From positions 2,914,001 through 2,978,000 of the forward strand of contig CM073195.1 in the NCBI GenBank assembly GCA_037042915.1: 64,000 nucleotides of DNA, in the 5' to 3' direction. Under the pieces are notes generated by a model. It had not been told where the DNA came from. It saw nothing but the letters and a program-made list of their open reading frames with translations, and searched no databases. Within the stretch, counting starts at the first letter, position 1; each line of letters starts with the position of its first letter. The position numbers and the translations under genes are program-made. Source of the DNA: Auricularia sp. M13 (taxonomy: Eukaryota > Basidiomycota > Agaricomycetes > Auriculariales > Auriculariaceae). Below, piece after piece: positions 1 to 11,292 of the stretch.

Positions 1-219
1 GCAATTGTGCGACATCGCGTCCACGGTCGCCGTCCCGTGCAACGATCGCTTCGGCGAGTGTGCGCCCGTGCCGTCCAGGCGTTGCACGACGCCGGGCTGG
101 TCAGGGTCTCGGACTTGGCGGCGCTGCAGGAGGAGTTTGCGGCGTTTGCGGCGGGCAATAGGGCTTTTGCGACGAGGGCCAAGTTTCCGAACGTCGCGGT
201 TTCCGCGTACTGTGAATGA
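1..219 (+). CDS. 3' end of an unrecognised gene (partial)
   Basis: An open frame enters from the left edge and stops at 217-219. The visible C-terminus reads ...VQALHDAGLVRVSDLAALQ and ends ...NVAVSAYCE, an alanine-rich, helical-looking tail. A second frame is open over the same bases (stop near 259) but looks less protein-like. I do not recognise the family. The next gene on the same strand starts at 562, so a terminator or polyA region should lie between. Confidence 0.4.
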   Translation, partial: AIVRHRVHGRRPVQRSLRRVCARAVQALHDAGLVRVSDLAALQEEFAAFAAGNRAFATRAKFPNVAVSAYCE

Positions 220-561
220 AGGTCTCGCAGTAAGGGCCAGTGTCCTGCTCAGCCCTTAGGACCGTTGCGTACTTTGCTCACTCAGTTGCCCAGTCCATTT
301 ACATCGCTTTGTATGCTTTCACGAATGTGTCTCCTTGATAGCTGTGAGCAACGAGCCTGCAATACACAAAATTTGAAACAGCACACGTCCTTGTCAGGGG
401 CGCGATCTGGCCGCGCGTTCGGTACCGAAAAATGACACATGTCGGGATTTCGGCCCCGCCATGAGGCGGAGCCGTGATGCGCCCATGCTGTGCCAGACAT
501 TCCGCCACTTCCTTATAACCACGCTATACTGCGCTCGGCTTGGCCTCCACCCTCGCGCACG
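220..561. other. Intergenic, no gene seen
   Basis: Spacer between the left-edge gene and the DNA ligase gene. Minus-strand open frames here have no recognisable content. The 3' half should hold the ligase promoter; I see no clear TATA box. Confidence 0.4.
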
Positions 562-2591
562 ATGGCGGACGAACTCGCAGAGATAAACGGCACGAAGCCC
601 AAGGTGCTGCTCGCGGACGGCGATGAACGCACTGTCAAGAGCATGAGCAGGTGCGCATTGATGCGCGTTGGGGCGCCCGCTTTTGTCCACGCCGTGCTGA
701 GCCATGGGACGTCGCGCAGTGATTCGACGTACAAGGTCGCGGGCTATCCATTCTGACCTACACTGTCCTGTGTTGACTGGCTGTGGCGGTTCAGGTCAAG
801 CGCACATACGACCACTACTACTGCAGCTGCCCGGCATGGAGGTGCGAGTCGTTCATTGGCTATGCAGAGGAGCGCATGTTCACCAATAACGGCGCGGGAT
901 CGCAGGAACGCCGGCGGCCCTGCGAACGCGCGGTCGTGCAAGCACCTGAAGGACCTGCTGGGCGAGGCATACGAGGACGCGCGGTGCGAGTGGAAGGACC
1001 CCGAGGGCTTCGCCGAGCGGCAGGCCAAGAAGGGCGGCAAGGGCAAGGGCAAGAAGGCGCCCGCTAAGAAGCCCCGCGGTAAGAAAGCCGCTGCTGCAGA
1101 CGACGATGAGGACGAGGACGAGAAACCCAAGCCGAAGAAGGGCCAGAAGCGTAAAGCCGCCGCGGACGACGATGACGATGACGACGAGGACAAACCCGCG
1201 CCGAAGAAGAAGGCTGCCGCTGCGCCCGCGGCGAAGTCGAAGAAGAAGGCTGTCTACGACGACGACGACGATGATGACGAAGACGACGACGAGCCTAAGG
1301 CTAAGAAGCCCGCGAGCAGCAGCGCGAAGGTCAAGGCGCCGGCCGTCCTGCTGGCGAATAAGTGGGAAATGGACAAGGGCCCCGACCCCACGGGTTGGCA
1401 TTGCTCAGAGAAGCTCGACGGCGTGCGGTACGTCCTTTCACTCTCGAACCACCAGTACCAAGCCTAACAGGTGTGCATACAGGGCGTTCTACGATAAAGG
1501 GTTTATCAGCAGATTGGGAAACCCGTTCTTTGCGCCAGATTGGTTCCTGGAGAGTGCGTTGCCAGCCTCGAAGCATTTTCAGTGTATTGACACAGTTCAG
1601 AACTGCCCAAGGATGTACAACTGGACGGGGAGGTACATCTACAAACAATAGCACTGCGTGCCACACAACTCACACACTTTCCAGTTGTTCGCGGGACGCG
1701 GTAAATTCAACGACACAGTATCCGTCGTGAAGACCAAGAACTCGCCGCACTGGAAGAGCATTAAATACCATGTAAGCATGCGCTGCCAAGTTCCCCGCTC
1801 GAGAATTCTGACCTGTTGCAGGTCTTCGACATCCCATCGCACGGCTCGAAGCCCTTCGAAGAGCGACTCGAGCTGCTCGAAAAGCTCTTCGGCCCGAACG
1901 GCTCGCACGCTTGCGAGCACGTTGTCATCGTGGAGCATACCGTCGTGAAGGACAAGGAGCATGTGTTCGAAATGCTCAAGACGGTCGAAGCTATGGGCGG
2001 CGAAGGCTTGATGTTGCGCAAACCCCAATCGTGAGTTTGCCACCTTGTCCCGAATTCCAAATTCACTAACTCGAGCACGCCGCTATAGGACATATGTTGG
2101 CTCGCGCTCCTCGACTTTATTAAAGATCAAGGTGTGCCGCGGCTGTTTGGGAAGTCAATTGAGACTGCATACTGACCTGAACGCTGTAGACATTCCACGA
2201 TGCAGAGGCTCGTGTAACAGGGTATACCAAAGGTCGTGGCAAACACGTCGGCGTCGTTGGAGCCCTCATCTGCGAGATGGCTTCCGGAAAGGTAACCGTC
2301 CCACTCGTTGCCTGTATCGTCTCATCAAGCCTCTACAGACGTTCCAAGTTGGTTCGGGCCTCACGGACAAACAGCGCAAGAATGCCCCCAAAGTGGGGTC
2401 GATCATCGTATACCGATTCCAGGAGCTCACCAGGGACGGCGTTCCAAGGTGATATTCTAAACTCGTTTGTGGACATGTGACTGAATCCTTCCAGATTCCC
2501 AACTTTCGTCGGCGAGGCCGCGGACAAAACTGAGCCGAAAGACGCGGAGCTGACCAAAGCTGCCGCAGACGACGCCGAGGATGCTGCCTGA
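562..2591 (+). CDS. ATP-dependent DNA ligase with N-terminal SWIM zinc finger
   Basis: Seals nicks using ATP through a lysyl-AMP intermediate, presumably in nuclear DNA repair. Proposed exons: 562-650, 720-735, 795-841, 906-1427, 1483-1553, 1601-1632, 1685-1771, 1822-2030, 2089-2131, 2190-2291, 2339-2448, 2495-2591 (474 aa, frame closed throughout). In order: a SWIM finger (CSC in YYCSCPAW, then CKH in RSCKHL); a ~100-residue linker alternating Lys and Asp/Glu blocks (about 1030-1345); the nucleotidyltransferase core with motif I KLDGVR, motif III LDGELFAGRGKF, motif IV EGLMLRK and motif V LLKIK; and a C-terminal OB fold (VGSGLTDKQR, VYRFQELTRDGVPRFP) of the DNA_ligase_OB_2 type. The compact core and OB fold resemble bacterial and viral small ATP ligases more than eukaryotic Lig1, Lig3 or Lig4. 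The SWIM finger probably binds DNA or a partner (inference). Confidence 0.9.
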
Positions 2592-2726
2592 ACCTGCTCA
2601 TACTATAATGCCTGTGCCCCTGGCTTTATATTGGGTCAATGCTGTATCATGAATTGCGTGTCTATCCGTATGCCTAGCTCTAGTTAATATCTCACAGCTC
2701 GGTTATTGATTCTCATGTGGCAACCT
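2592..2726. other. Convergent 3' spacer between ligase and MFS-1
   Basis: Short spacer of 135 bp between two convergent stop codons. It should contain both polyadenylation regions; AT-rich patches lie near 2606-2700. Confidence 0.4.
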
Positions 2727-4850
2727 TCAAGCCTTTGCCTCCCGTTCATCTGCCCGTTCCCGCCATGCCCTCCCGCGTCTGGCGGTGAATACTATCATCA
2801 GCTCCATGACGACCAGCAGGCCCGCCCAGATCATGTATAGTCCGGCGTCTCCGATGCCGTCTTGGATGGGCACGGCGATCTCAGCGGAGACGAAGCCGGC
2901 GACGCCGCGGAAGCAGCTGTTCGTCGCCACGGCCGTGGAGGAGCGGCCGACGTTCGCGTCGACAATGTAGGCGAGCGTCGAGGTGTATATCCAGATGGAC
3001 GAGAAGCCGGCGAGGAAGAGCGCGACGCAGATGGCCGCGACGTGCAGTTTCTCCTGCGCGAACCAGGCGTAGAGCACGACGGATGGCGGGAGGATCCACA
3101 TGGCGATCAGTGTGCTCTCCAGGCGGGTCTGTACGAGTGTTCCAATCTGAGTGTGTGCGCGGGACCGCGTGACAGTGAGGTTCCTTACCTCTGCGGTCGC
3201 TTCGCGATTCGGGTCGGCCTTGTACTTCGCGCGCAGGTAATCAGAATACCGCCCGCCTCCGATGCTCCCTATCATATTGCCTATGAAACAGAGGTTAGTG
3301 ATTTGTGACAAATACGACGGCAGTTGGAACACCTATTCCGAAGGAGAGGAGAATGAGACCGATCTTCAAGGGGCTGTAGCGATATGGCGCTGCCGAAAAC
3401 GTCCGGACGCAGGTGTATGAAATGCTGTAGCTGAATGCGAACATGAGTGCTAGCCGCAGGTTCAGCCCTCTTGAAAGGAGAGTAATTTCCAGGAGACGAA
3501 TTCACCTGACGGGATGAGGATGGCGATGTTATTCTTCCGACGAAGGACCATGCGAAGAGGATGTAAGGGGTTTACATCGGCCAGAGTCAGCTTCACATCG
3601 TCAAGGCGGATGGTCGGAGTGATGGCCCCGCTTCCAGGAATCGGAGACTGCGTGGCAGAGCGGATATCCTCGGGTGTCGTATTCTCAGCGCCAGGCTTTT
3701 CCTTCTGGCCCTCCAAATTCAGCCGACGAGAAGGATCTTCAGAAATCCCCGAGTCATGGTGCTCGGCCTTCCGCTTTGCCGCAGCGATACGCGCGCGCTT
3801 CATGGCGAGCTGGTACGTAAGCGACCTCTCGCGTCTGAAGGTGTCCTTGAATAGAAGCAGAAAGCAAAGCCACATGACTCCGCCCAGGATCACGAGAAAC
3901 CAGAAAGTCGCGCGCCAGTTGAAGACGTCTGTGAGAACGCCGCCGAGTATGGGTCCAAGCGAGGGTCCGATAAGGGGGACGCTGTAGTAGATTCCCAGTT
4001 TCGTCCCGCGTTCGCGCGGTTCGTAGATGTCCTACGTAGATGAGATTCATTGGAAAGATTGTAGGTTGTATAAAGGTGCGTACTGCCAGCGTAGCTGCAC
4101 CGATTGCGAGCACTGCGCTGCCTCCCAGGGCTTGCAGCACGCGCATCCCGATGAGGACAGCCACTCGGGTGGCAGACGCTCCTACCGCGCAACCAACGGT
4201 GAACAGCTGAGCAGGGAGTTAGCTCAAGGTTTTTATCGAGCCTCTTGCGTACGAGAATTGAGATAAGATACACATACTATGGAGGGAGATGAGTGTCCGA
4301 GGACGCTAAAAGCGAAGAACACGCACTTTTCGACCCTTAATCTCGCTCACTGCGCTCCATAGAAGCGGAGTGCTGCCCTGCACGATGATGAAAAGTGAGA
4401 GACTGAGGGAGATGTCTTGGTCTGTTGCGCCCAGTTGCGCTTTAATGTCGGCTATGGCAGCTGTCGGGCACACGACCAGACGCGAAGGTCAGCCTCGCTC
4501 GTTCGATGCGGAAACCTGAAATAGGCTGAACATACGATTATAGATGTTCACTCCCATCGTCGCAATAAGACCCGCGCTGGCAATAAGAGCCAGAGTAATA
4601 TACTGAATGTGCGGATTGCCCAAGTTGGTCAGTCAGACCGGCTCGTCGCTGCGAGCGACTGGGCTCGAAGCCGCACCTTGCGCGTTGTGCTCCATAAACG
4701 TGGGTCGTCTTCTACCAGTGCGTGCTCAATATCTAATGTCGTGGTCGCCGACACTGGCAGGCCGGACTCGAGAGCCTTGGGACCTGGTGCCAGTGTCGAT
4801 TCGGCGTGCGCGTGAGGGGTCGTTGCTTGGTGGTTCGTGAAGGACGCCAT
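2727..4850 (-). CDS. MFS drug:H+ antiporter (DHA1 family), paralogue 1 of 3
   Basis: Proton-coupled export of small compounds across the plasma membrane; the substrate cannot be read from sequence. The ATG at 4850 opens a cytosolic N-terminus (exon 4850-4677, ending DDPRLWSTTRK). TM1 follows (YITLALIASAGLIATMGVNI, exon from 4602), then LGATDQDISLSLSLFIIVQG and the loop 2-3 motif A (WSAVSEIKGRK). Motif C of the 12-TM DHA1 group is clear (GPSLGPILGGVLTD). A long charged loop between TM6 and TM7 holds DVNPLHPL. The last exon, ending at 2727, carries TM10-12 (GDAGLYMIWAGLLVVMELM). At least eight exons; each join I checked preserves the frame. It looks like the Qdr/Aqr/Tpo type. Same strand as its two neighbours at 5361 and 7805, so it belongs to a tandem triplication. 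Confidence 0.85.
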
Positions 4851-5360
4851 GATCAGGAATGGGTGCAAGACCCGGCGAGCGGGAGAACATTGTTATATAG
4901 CACTGAGTAGGTCAGGCATCCAATTGCACGCCGACATGACGGTTGCACGAGACGGTCCGTCCGGCAGAGGCGCTCTGTTTTCGGCATTGAGTCTTGTCAA
5001 CGGCCGAAAACCTTGAACTGCTGAACACAAGGCCTCGCCACGATTTTTATTTCATACAATCTGCGCAACATGTGCCATATTAGAGCTGTTTAACGTACGA
5101 CATACCCTTCGAAGGTTTGCAACGGTCTGGAAAGTGACGTCTCGTGCACTCAGACCCTCGGTCCGGGTATCCCGGTTGATGCCGCTGAGCTTTGCGACAA
5201 AAATCACGGGCGCGCCCGAAGGAAAGCAGAGTTTGGGAGAGGACCAAGGTCAATATCTTCCTGATGTTGTGCAACATTATTATCCTGCCGAAAGCATTAC
5301 AAGCAGATACCGCGCACAGGAGCCTCCCCTATTCCTCGACGCAGATCCAAGGGCGGGAGG
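4851..5360. other. Intergenic between MFS-1 and MFS-2
   Basis: 510 bp holding the MFS-1 promoter and the MFS-2 3' end. No further gene is visible; short open frames on both strands look like chance. Confidence 0.4.
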
Positions 5361-7333
5361 TCAAGCCTTCGCTTCGCGTTCCTCTGCTGTCTCCCTCCAA
5401 GCTTTACCACGTTTAGCCGTGAGCAATATCATGAGCTCCATGACCACCAACAAGCCTGCCCAGATCATATAGAGCCCAGCATCTCCAATGGCATCTTGAA
5501 TTGGGACAGCGATCTCCGCAGCGACAAAGGCGGAAGTGCCTCTGAAGCAGCTATTCACAGCTACAGCGGCGGAGGAACGTCCTACGTTGGCGTCCACGAT
5601 ATAGGCTAGGGTCGCCGCATAGATGCATATAGACGCGAAGCCTGCCAGGAACAACGCGACGCAGACTCCCGCAACGTGAAGGTGCTCTTGAGCAAACCAA
5701 GCGTATAAGATCGTGGATGGAGGGAGAATCCACATGACAGCAAAGGCACTGTATAAACGCGTCTATCGCAGAAGTAAGCTTCTAACAGACATATAATCGT
5801 GGAAGAAATGGGGCACGGTTTACCTCTGCGGTTGCCTCACGGTTGGGGTCGGCCTTGTATTTCGCACGTAGGTGGTCAGAATATCGTCCGCCCAAAACGC
5901 TTCCAATCATGTTGCCTGCGGCATAAATGAGAGGATGTCCTGGGTAACAGCATCAACTGACTCGCCGATTCCAAAGGAAAGCAGGACAAGCCCGATGTGA
6001 AGTGCACTGTAGTTGTAAGGCACGGCGGCAAAGGTCCTCACGCAAGTATACGAGATGCTGTAGCTGAATGCAAATATCAGGGCTTAAGATACGAGTGAGT
6101 ATGGATGCCCACTCTGGGAAGTTGAAGTGTACGCTACCGGAAGGTATGAGGATCGCGATGTTGTTCTTCCGGCGAAGAATCATGAGCAGAGGATGGAGTG
6201 GGTTCACATCCGCCAAAGTCAACTTCACCTCGCCGACCCGACCGACCTTCTCAGTCCCGGTAGACGAGTGAGCCTGCCGATTTTCGGCAGCGGAGCGCGC
6301 GCGCTTTACAGCGAGCTGGTACGTGAGAGATCTTTCCCGACGGAAAGTATCCTTGAAGAGCAACAGGAAGCAGAGCCACATAACGCCGCCGAGGATCACG
6401 AGGAACCAGAAAGTCGCACGCCAATTGAAGGCGTCTGTGAGAATGCCGCCAAATATTGGTCCAATGGCTGGCCCGATGAGTGGGACGCTAAAGTAAATTC
6501 CAATCTTTGTCCCTCGTTCGCGTGGTTCGTATATGTCCTGCAATTCTTGATGAGCGCTGGCAATCTTGATCGCGTAACGAACGTACTGCAAGCGTGCCAG
6601 CTCCAATGGCGGACGCGACACTTGTGCCCAAGGCTTGCAAAACGCGCATGCTTATTAGGACTTCGACGCGGGAGGCTGACGCGGCAACCGCACAACCGGC
6701 GGTGAACAACTGGTCGCATTGTAAGCGCTGGGTCGTGAAGCCAGGGATTGAGCGCACCAAGAGTGTGATGAGATACACGAACTACAACCGCCCATCAGCT
6801 TGTCACAAGTATGCGCAGACCGCTGCAGACGCACTTTTCGACCCTTGAATTCGCTGATCGTACTCCATAGAAGAGGTGTGCATCCTTGCACGATGATGAA
6901 TAAAGAGATACTGAGGGATATATCTTGGTCAGTTGCTCCTAGTTGGGCCTTGATGTCTGTTATGGCAGCTACAGTATGTCAAGGTCAAACGGCTAAGCTA
7001 GGTGTCGCTCGGGTAGGAGTGCGTACGGTTGTAAATGTTCACGGCCATAGTGGCAATCAGACACGCAATCGCAATGAGTGCGAGTGTCATGTACTGCCAG
7101 AAGAATCGAGCATCAACAACGGCAAGAGGTTGCGCCCAGTGCCAGTTGCTCACTTTGCGAGAGGGACCCCATAAACGCGGGTCATCGTCGACCAGCGCAT
7201 GTTCAATATCGATTGTAGAGGTTGCCGACACTTGTAAACCAGACTCAAGAGTCTGGGGATCAGCTGTCACGTCGTCGTTGGCACTGGCTGCTGTGGCCTG
7301 AGCCGCGGGTGGATTGGCAGGCGGCGTCGACAT
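5361..7333 (-). CDS. MFS drug:H+ antiporter (DHA1 family), paralogue 2 of 3
   Basis: Same architecture as its neighbours. The ATG at 7333 (MSTPPANPPAAQ; an in-frame ATG 18 nt upstream is possible) leads to DDPRLWGPSRK, TM1 with IACLIATMAVNIYN, motif A (STISEFKGRK), VLQALGTSVASAIGAGTL, the DHA1 motif C (GPAIGPIFGGILTD) and TM5-6. The TM6-7 loop is about 30-40 residues shorter than in paralogues 1 and 3 (SSTGTEKVGRVGEVKLTLAD). The join after ILIPS uses a GTAGCG donor and restores LIFAFSYSISYTCVRTF. The C-terminal exon at 5735-5361 ends KRGKAWRETAEEREAKA. No in-frame lesion was found, so it looks functional. The shortened regulatory loop is the clearest divergence. Confidence 0.85.
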
Positions 7334-7804
7334 GACGTGGGTCCTGAGCAAAGAACGAAGAACCCGGCAAGTTGGCGGACATTATGATTATAGTGGGCTG
7401 CTGCGTCCAATTGCGCGCCGACATGAAGGCAGGAGAAGAACTGCGGCGTGTAAGTCCGAATTGCGACTCGTCCGGCATCGTGTTTACGGCCGAACATCGC
7501 TTCGGGGCTCGCTTCAGAGGCCTCCCGGGCATTCTATCTCGTAATATGAGCATATTATCGTTAATAACGGTACGTTATAATATCTACACCGTGCCGTGAC
7601 CATTCAGGCTGCTTGTTGCAGGCAGGATTCCGCGGGTGCCAATCTCGGCCCGAACTTCCGAAGATCCTGAACGGTCGTGTGCACAAAATTCAAGCACCTG
7701 CGAACTCGACAGGGCGCTGCTGTCGCGATTCTATTTGTATATTCTACTATACTATCCATACACCTTCGTCGAGAATGTGATTTGGTGATAAATACCGTGT
7801 TCAG
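7334..7804. other. Intergenic between MFS-2 and MFS-3
   Basis: 471 bp of spacer with the MFS-2 promoter. AT-rich around 7540-7600 and 7730-7770. No gene recognised. Confidence 0.4.
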
Positions 7805-9928
7805 TCAAGTTTTGGCCGCCTCGTGCTCCTCCACCTTCTCCCTCCACGCCTTCCCCCGCTTAGCAGTGAGCAGCACCAGCAGCTCCATAATCACCATCAA
7901 GCCGGCCCAGATCATGTACAGTCCGGCGTCTCCGATCGCATTCTGGATGGGCACGGCGATTTCGGCGGAGACGAAGCCTGCGACGCCGCGGAAGCAGCTG
8001 TTCGTGGCGGCAGCTGCGGAGGACCGGCCGACATTGGCGTCGACAATGTATGCGAGTGTCGATGTATAGATCCAGATGGAGGAGAAACCCGCCAGGAAGA
8101 GCGCCACGCAGACGGCAGCAACGTGGATGTGCTCCTGAGCAAACCAGGCGTAGAGCACGACCGACGGCGGGAGTAGCCACATCACGACCAAGGCACTGTC
8201 CAGACGTGTCTACAACAGCATGAGCTTCATGGTGTCCCGATGCATGCGAGATGCGGATGCTTTACCTCAGCGGTAGCCTGGCGAGCTGGGTCCGCCTTAT
8301 ATTTTGCACGAAGGTAGTCGGAATAGCGTCCTCCTGCAATGCTTCCAAGGACGTTGCCTATGAGCTGAGGTCAGCAGCTGAACACTGAGGATAATTTTGG
8401 AGACTTACCGACTCCAAAGGCAAGAAGGACCAGGCCGATGTGCAAAGGATCATAGTTGTATGGCGCTGCCGAGAAGGTCCGGACACAGGTGTAGGATACA
8501 CTATAGATAAATGCGTTGATGAGACCTTCCGCGACCAGTCAGTCTCATCGAGCTAAGAGCACAGAAGACCCTACCTGATGGTAAAAGGATTGTGATGTTG
8601 TTCAGCCTGCGAAGAATCATGCGAAGCGGATGCAGCGGGTTGACATCGGCCAGAGACAATTTGACATCGTCGAGCTGGATAGTCGGGGCAGGGGCAAGGC
8701 TGGGGACTGGCGACTGCGTGAAAGACCGCATATCATCGGGCTTCTCAGTCTGAGGCGTCATGGGGCCGACAGTCTCGAAATTGCTCTGTTGGGCGGTCGA
8801 GCGCCGGCTGGGAGCCCGCGAGCCGTGACCATGGCCGAGCGTCTGTTCGGCCTTCCGCTTGGCTGCTGCGATGCGCGCGTGCTTGAGGGCGCGCTGATAG
8901 GTGAGCGAGCGCTCGCGACGGAAGGTGTCTTTGAAGAGGAAGACGAAGCAGAGCCACATGAGACCACCGAGGATGACCATGAACCAGAAGGTCGCGCGCC
9001 AGTTGAACACGTCGGTGATGATGCCGCCAATGAGTGGGCCGAGGGAAGGACCGATGAGGGGTATACTGTAGTAGATCCCGAGTTTAGTGCCGCGTTCCTG
9101 CCTGTCGTAAATGTCCTGAGTACGATGGCCGCGTGAGTTTCAGCCCAGATTTGTGATAAAGCCTCGGATTACTCACTGCAAGGGTGGCTGCGCCGATCGC
9201 AGATGCAACGCTGCTGCCCAATGCTTGCAGTACGCGCATGCCAATCAGGACGCCAATGTGAGTGGAAGCCGCGGCAACCGCACAGCCGACCGTGAACATC
9301 TGAGACCGCTGTCAACATGCAGATATTGGTAACTTTTTGTAGAACTCACGAGCATGGAGATAATGTAGACATACTGCAGGGACGAGCGGATAAAATTAGG
9401 ACGTCGGAAGCACGACGCGCGTTCTCAGCACGCACTTTTCTGCCCTTGATCTCGCTCACTGCGCTCCAGAGGAGAGGCGTCGTGCCCTGCACGATGACGA
9501 AGAGTGCAATGCTTAGTGAGATTTCCTGGTCCGTCGCGCCAAGCTCCTTCTTGATATCGTTTATAGCAGCTGAGGAACATTCGCAGATGAGTTAGCCAGG
9601 AAAATATGCGTGCGGTATTTGCTGAGGCGCACGATTATAGATGTTAACGGCCATGGTCGCCACTAGACACGCAGTGGCAATGATGGCGAGCGTCATGTAC
9701 TGCAGAGGGCGTTGCCCGTGTCAGCGCCCATCGCACTCCGCGTCGACCACGCACTTTGCGCGCGGTGCTCCACGAGCGGGGGTCATCGGCCACAAGTGCG
9801 TGCTCGATGTCCAGTGTCGTGGTCGCCGACACTGGCAAGCCGTGGAGGCCGGACTCGAGCGTCTTCGGCGCAGGCGACGCAGTCGACATGCGGTCGGAGA
9901 GGGAGGCTACGTCCTTGGTAGAGGCCAT
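7805..9928 (-). CDS. MFS drug:H+ antiporter (DHA1 family), paralogue 3 of 3
   Basis: The ATG at 9928 gives MASTKDVASLSDRMSTASPA and the shared N-terminal signature TTTLDIEHALVADDPR. Further on are IGVLIGMRVLQALGSSVASA, FNWRATFWFMVILGG, KDTFRRERSLTYQ and a long charged loop (about 8680-8850) before DVKLSLADVNPLHPL. The last exon, 8191-7805, ends KRGKAWREKVEEHEAAKT. Exon order and intron positions match the other two copies, so the triplication copied genomic DNA rather than an mRNA. Expected function: proton-driven efflux at the plasma membrane. Specificity unknown. Confidence 0.85.
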
Positions 9929-11292
9929 TTCTTGACAGATAGAAGAGGGTGAGGCACCAGTGCCAGAGTTGGAGGTCGATGCAGATGCGTTGATGTTGGA
10001 GGCTGGTGCGGTGATTGCGACGCATCGTTATATACTCCAGGCCGCCGCAGAGGAGCCTATGCGCGTGCGCGTTAGGCGTTCAGCGGCATGCCGACATGAA
10101 CGCGGGCACCACTGCACGCGGAGCATTGGTCGTCAGAGGCGCGTTGCGGTTTCGCCCGTGTGACCACCGCCGAAGGTCGTAGAATGCGGCGAATGCAGAG
10201 GGCTGTCCAGCAATACTGTCTCATTACTGTGCGCGCGCCAGCACTGGTGGAGCTACCCTTATTGCGGCCGCAGAGGCGGGCTGGGTGTAGCGAGCCCACT
10301 TGCAGACGTCGTGGTGGCGGACAGATCCTCGGGTCGCGGCTTCAATTCCTTCGCGGCAACTGGCCAATGACAAGCGGAGTGGCAAGATTCGCCTGCACTG
10401 GTATGCATGAAAAAGCTCTCACGATCACAAAGGACATCGTTGGTATCATTCTTACCGACGCACGTTCGTCAATATCAGAGGCGACCAGTGCATTGACCCT
10501 TGGTGGCCTCCCTCCCGGCACAAGGTGGGAATTCCACAGACGGGCGGCTGTGGAGTAAGAGACGGTCTTCCTCGCGTCTGTTAAGCGTAGATCGCATGCA
10601 AGGAGAATGGTGTTGCCGGAAATGTCGCTGTGCAACACTGTACGCAACTGAATGCACACGTTAGCGCAGCACTACAGGGATGCGACCACCTGACGGCGAG
10701 GACAGTACAATGGATGGTTGCCAGGTCTCGGATGTCCGAATCGAGGGCCCGCGTCCAAGAATAACCACACAAGCTGACGCCTGGAGGTGCGGAATTGTAG
10801 GCAAGGGGGAAAGCACAGCAATTCCTCTTCCTCCAGCAGAAATATCGGACAAACTAGAGAGACTCAGCGTGTCCAGGTCGCCTGCCGCGAGAGAAATGAC
10901 TGAAGGGACGGAGTATCTCGGCTCGGAATATCATCCTCAGGAGTCAATTGCTGACCTTCTCTTGTCATCGTCATACATATACGAATGTGTTCATTCAGGC
11001 AGCCGTTGGGGTACTAGGTGAGACTGTCCCAGCGTCGTGACTCGCTTGAAGCTATGAAGCTCCCGCACTTTCATGCGCTGAGAGATGACACTGAGAGCTG
11101 CCTGAGTAATCTTTCGGACTCTGGACTCCGTATGACTGCGGCCATTGCACCAACGTCTTTAGTCAGCGTCGAGGCAGGCCGTGGTCGATTATACGCCGGA
11201 AATTTCCAGAACGAACAAAGCGGGGGTATTTGGCCATCGCGATCTCGCGGCGCCGGCCCTATCCGTCTCACTTCTCTTTCTACTCTTGCACG
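9929..11292. other. Gene-poor spacer with possible coding remnants
   Basis: 1.36 kb between the MFS-3 start and the RING gene start. A plus-strand frame at 10680-11021 (113 codons) and a minus-strand frame at 10342-10659 (C-terminus ...ATPLVIGQLPRRN) are open, but neither has a recognisable domain or clear exon structure. They could be chance or decayed exons. The last 70 bp before 11293 are pyrimidine-rich (TCTCACTTCTCTTTCTACTC), as in many fungal promoters. Confidence 0.35.

Noticed and set aside
744-1401. Long minus-strand frames rich in Ser, Val and Leu opposite the DNA ligase gene
   Set aside because: They are shadows of the repetitive Lys/Asp linker codons on the plus strand; no start context or domain.
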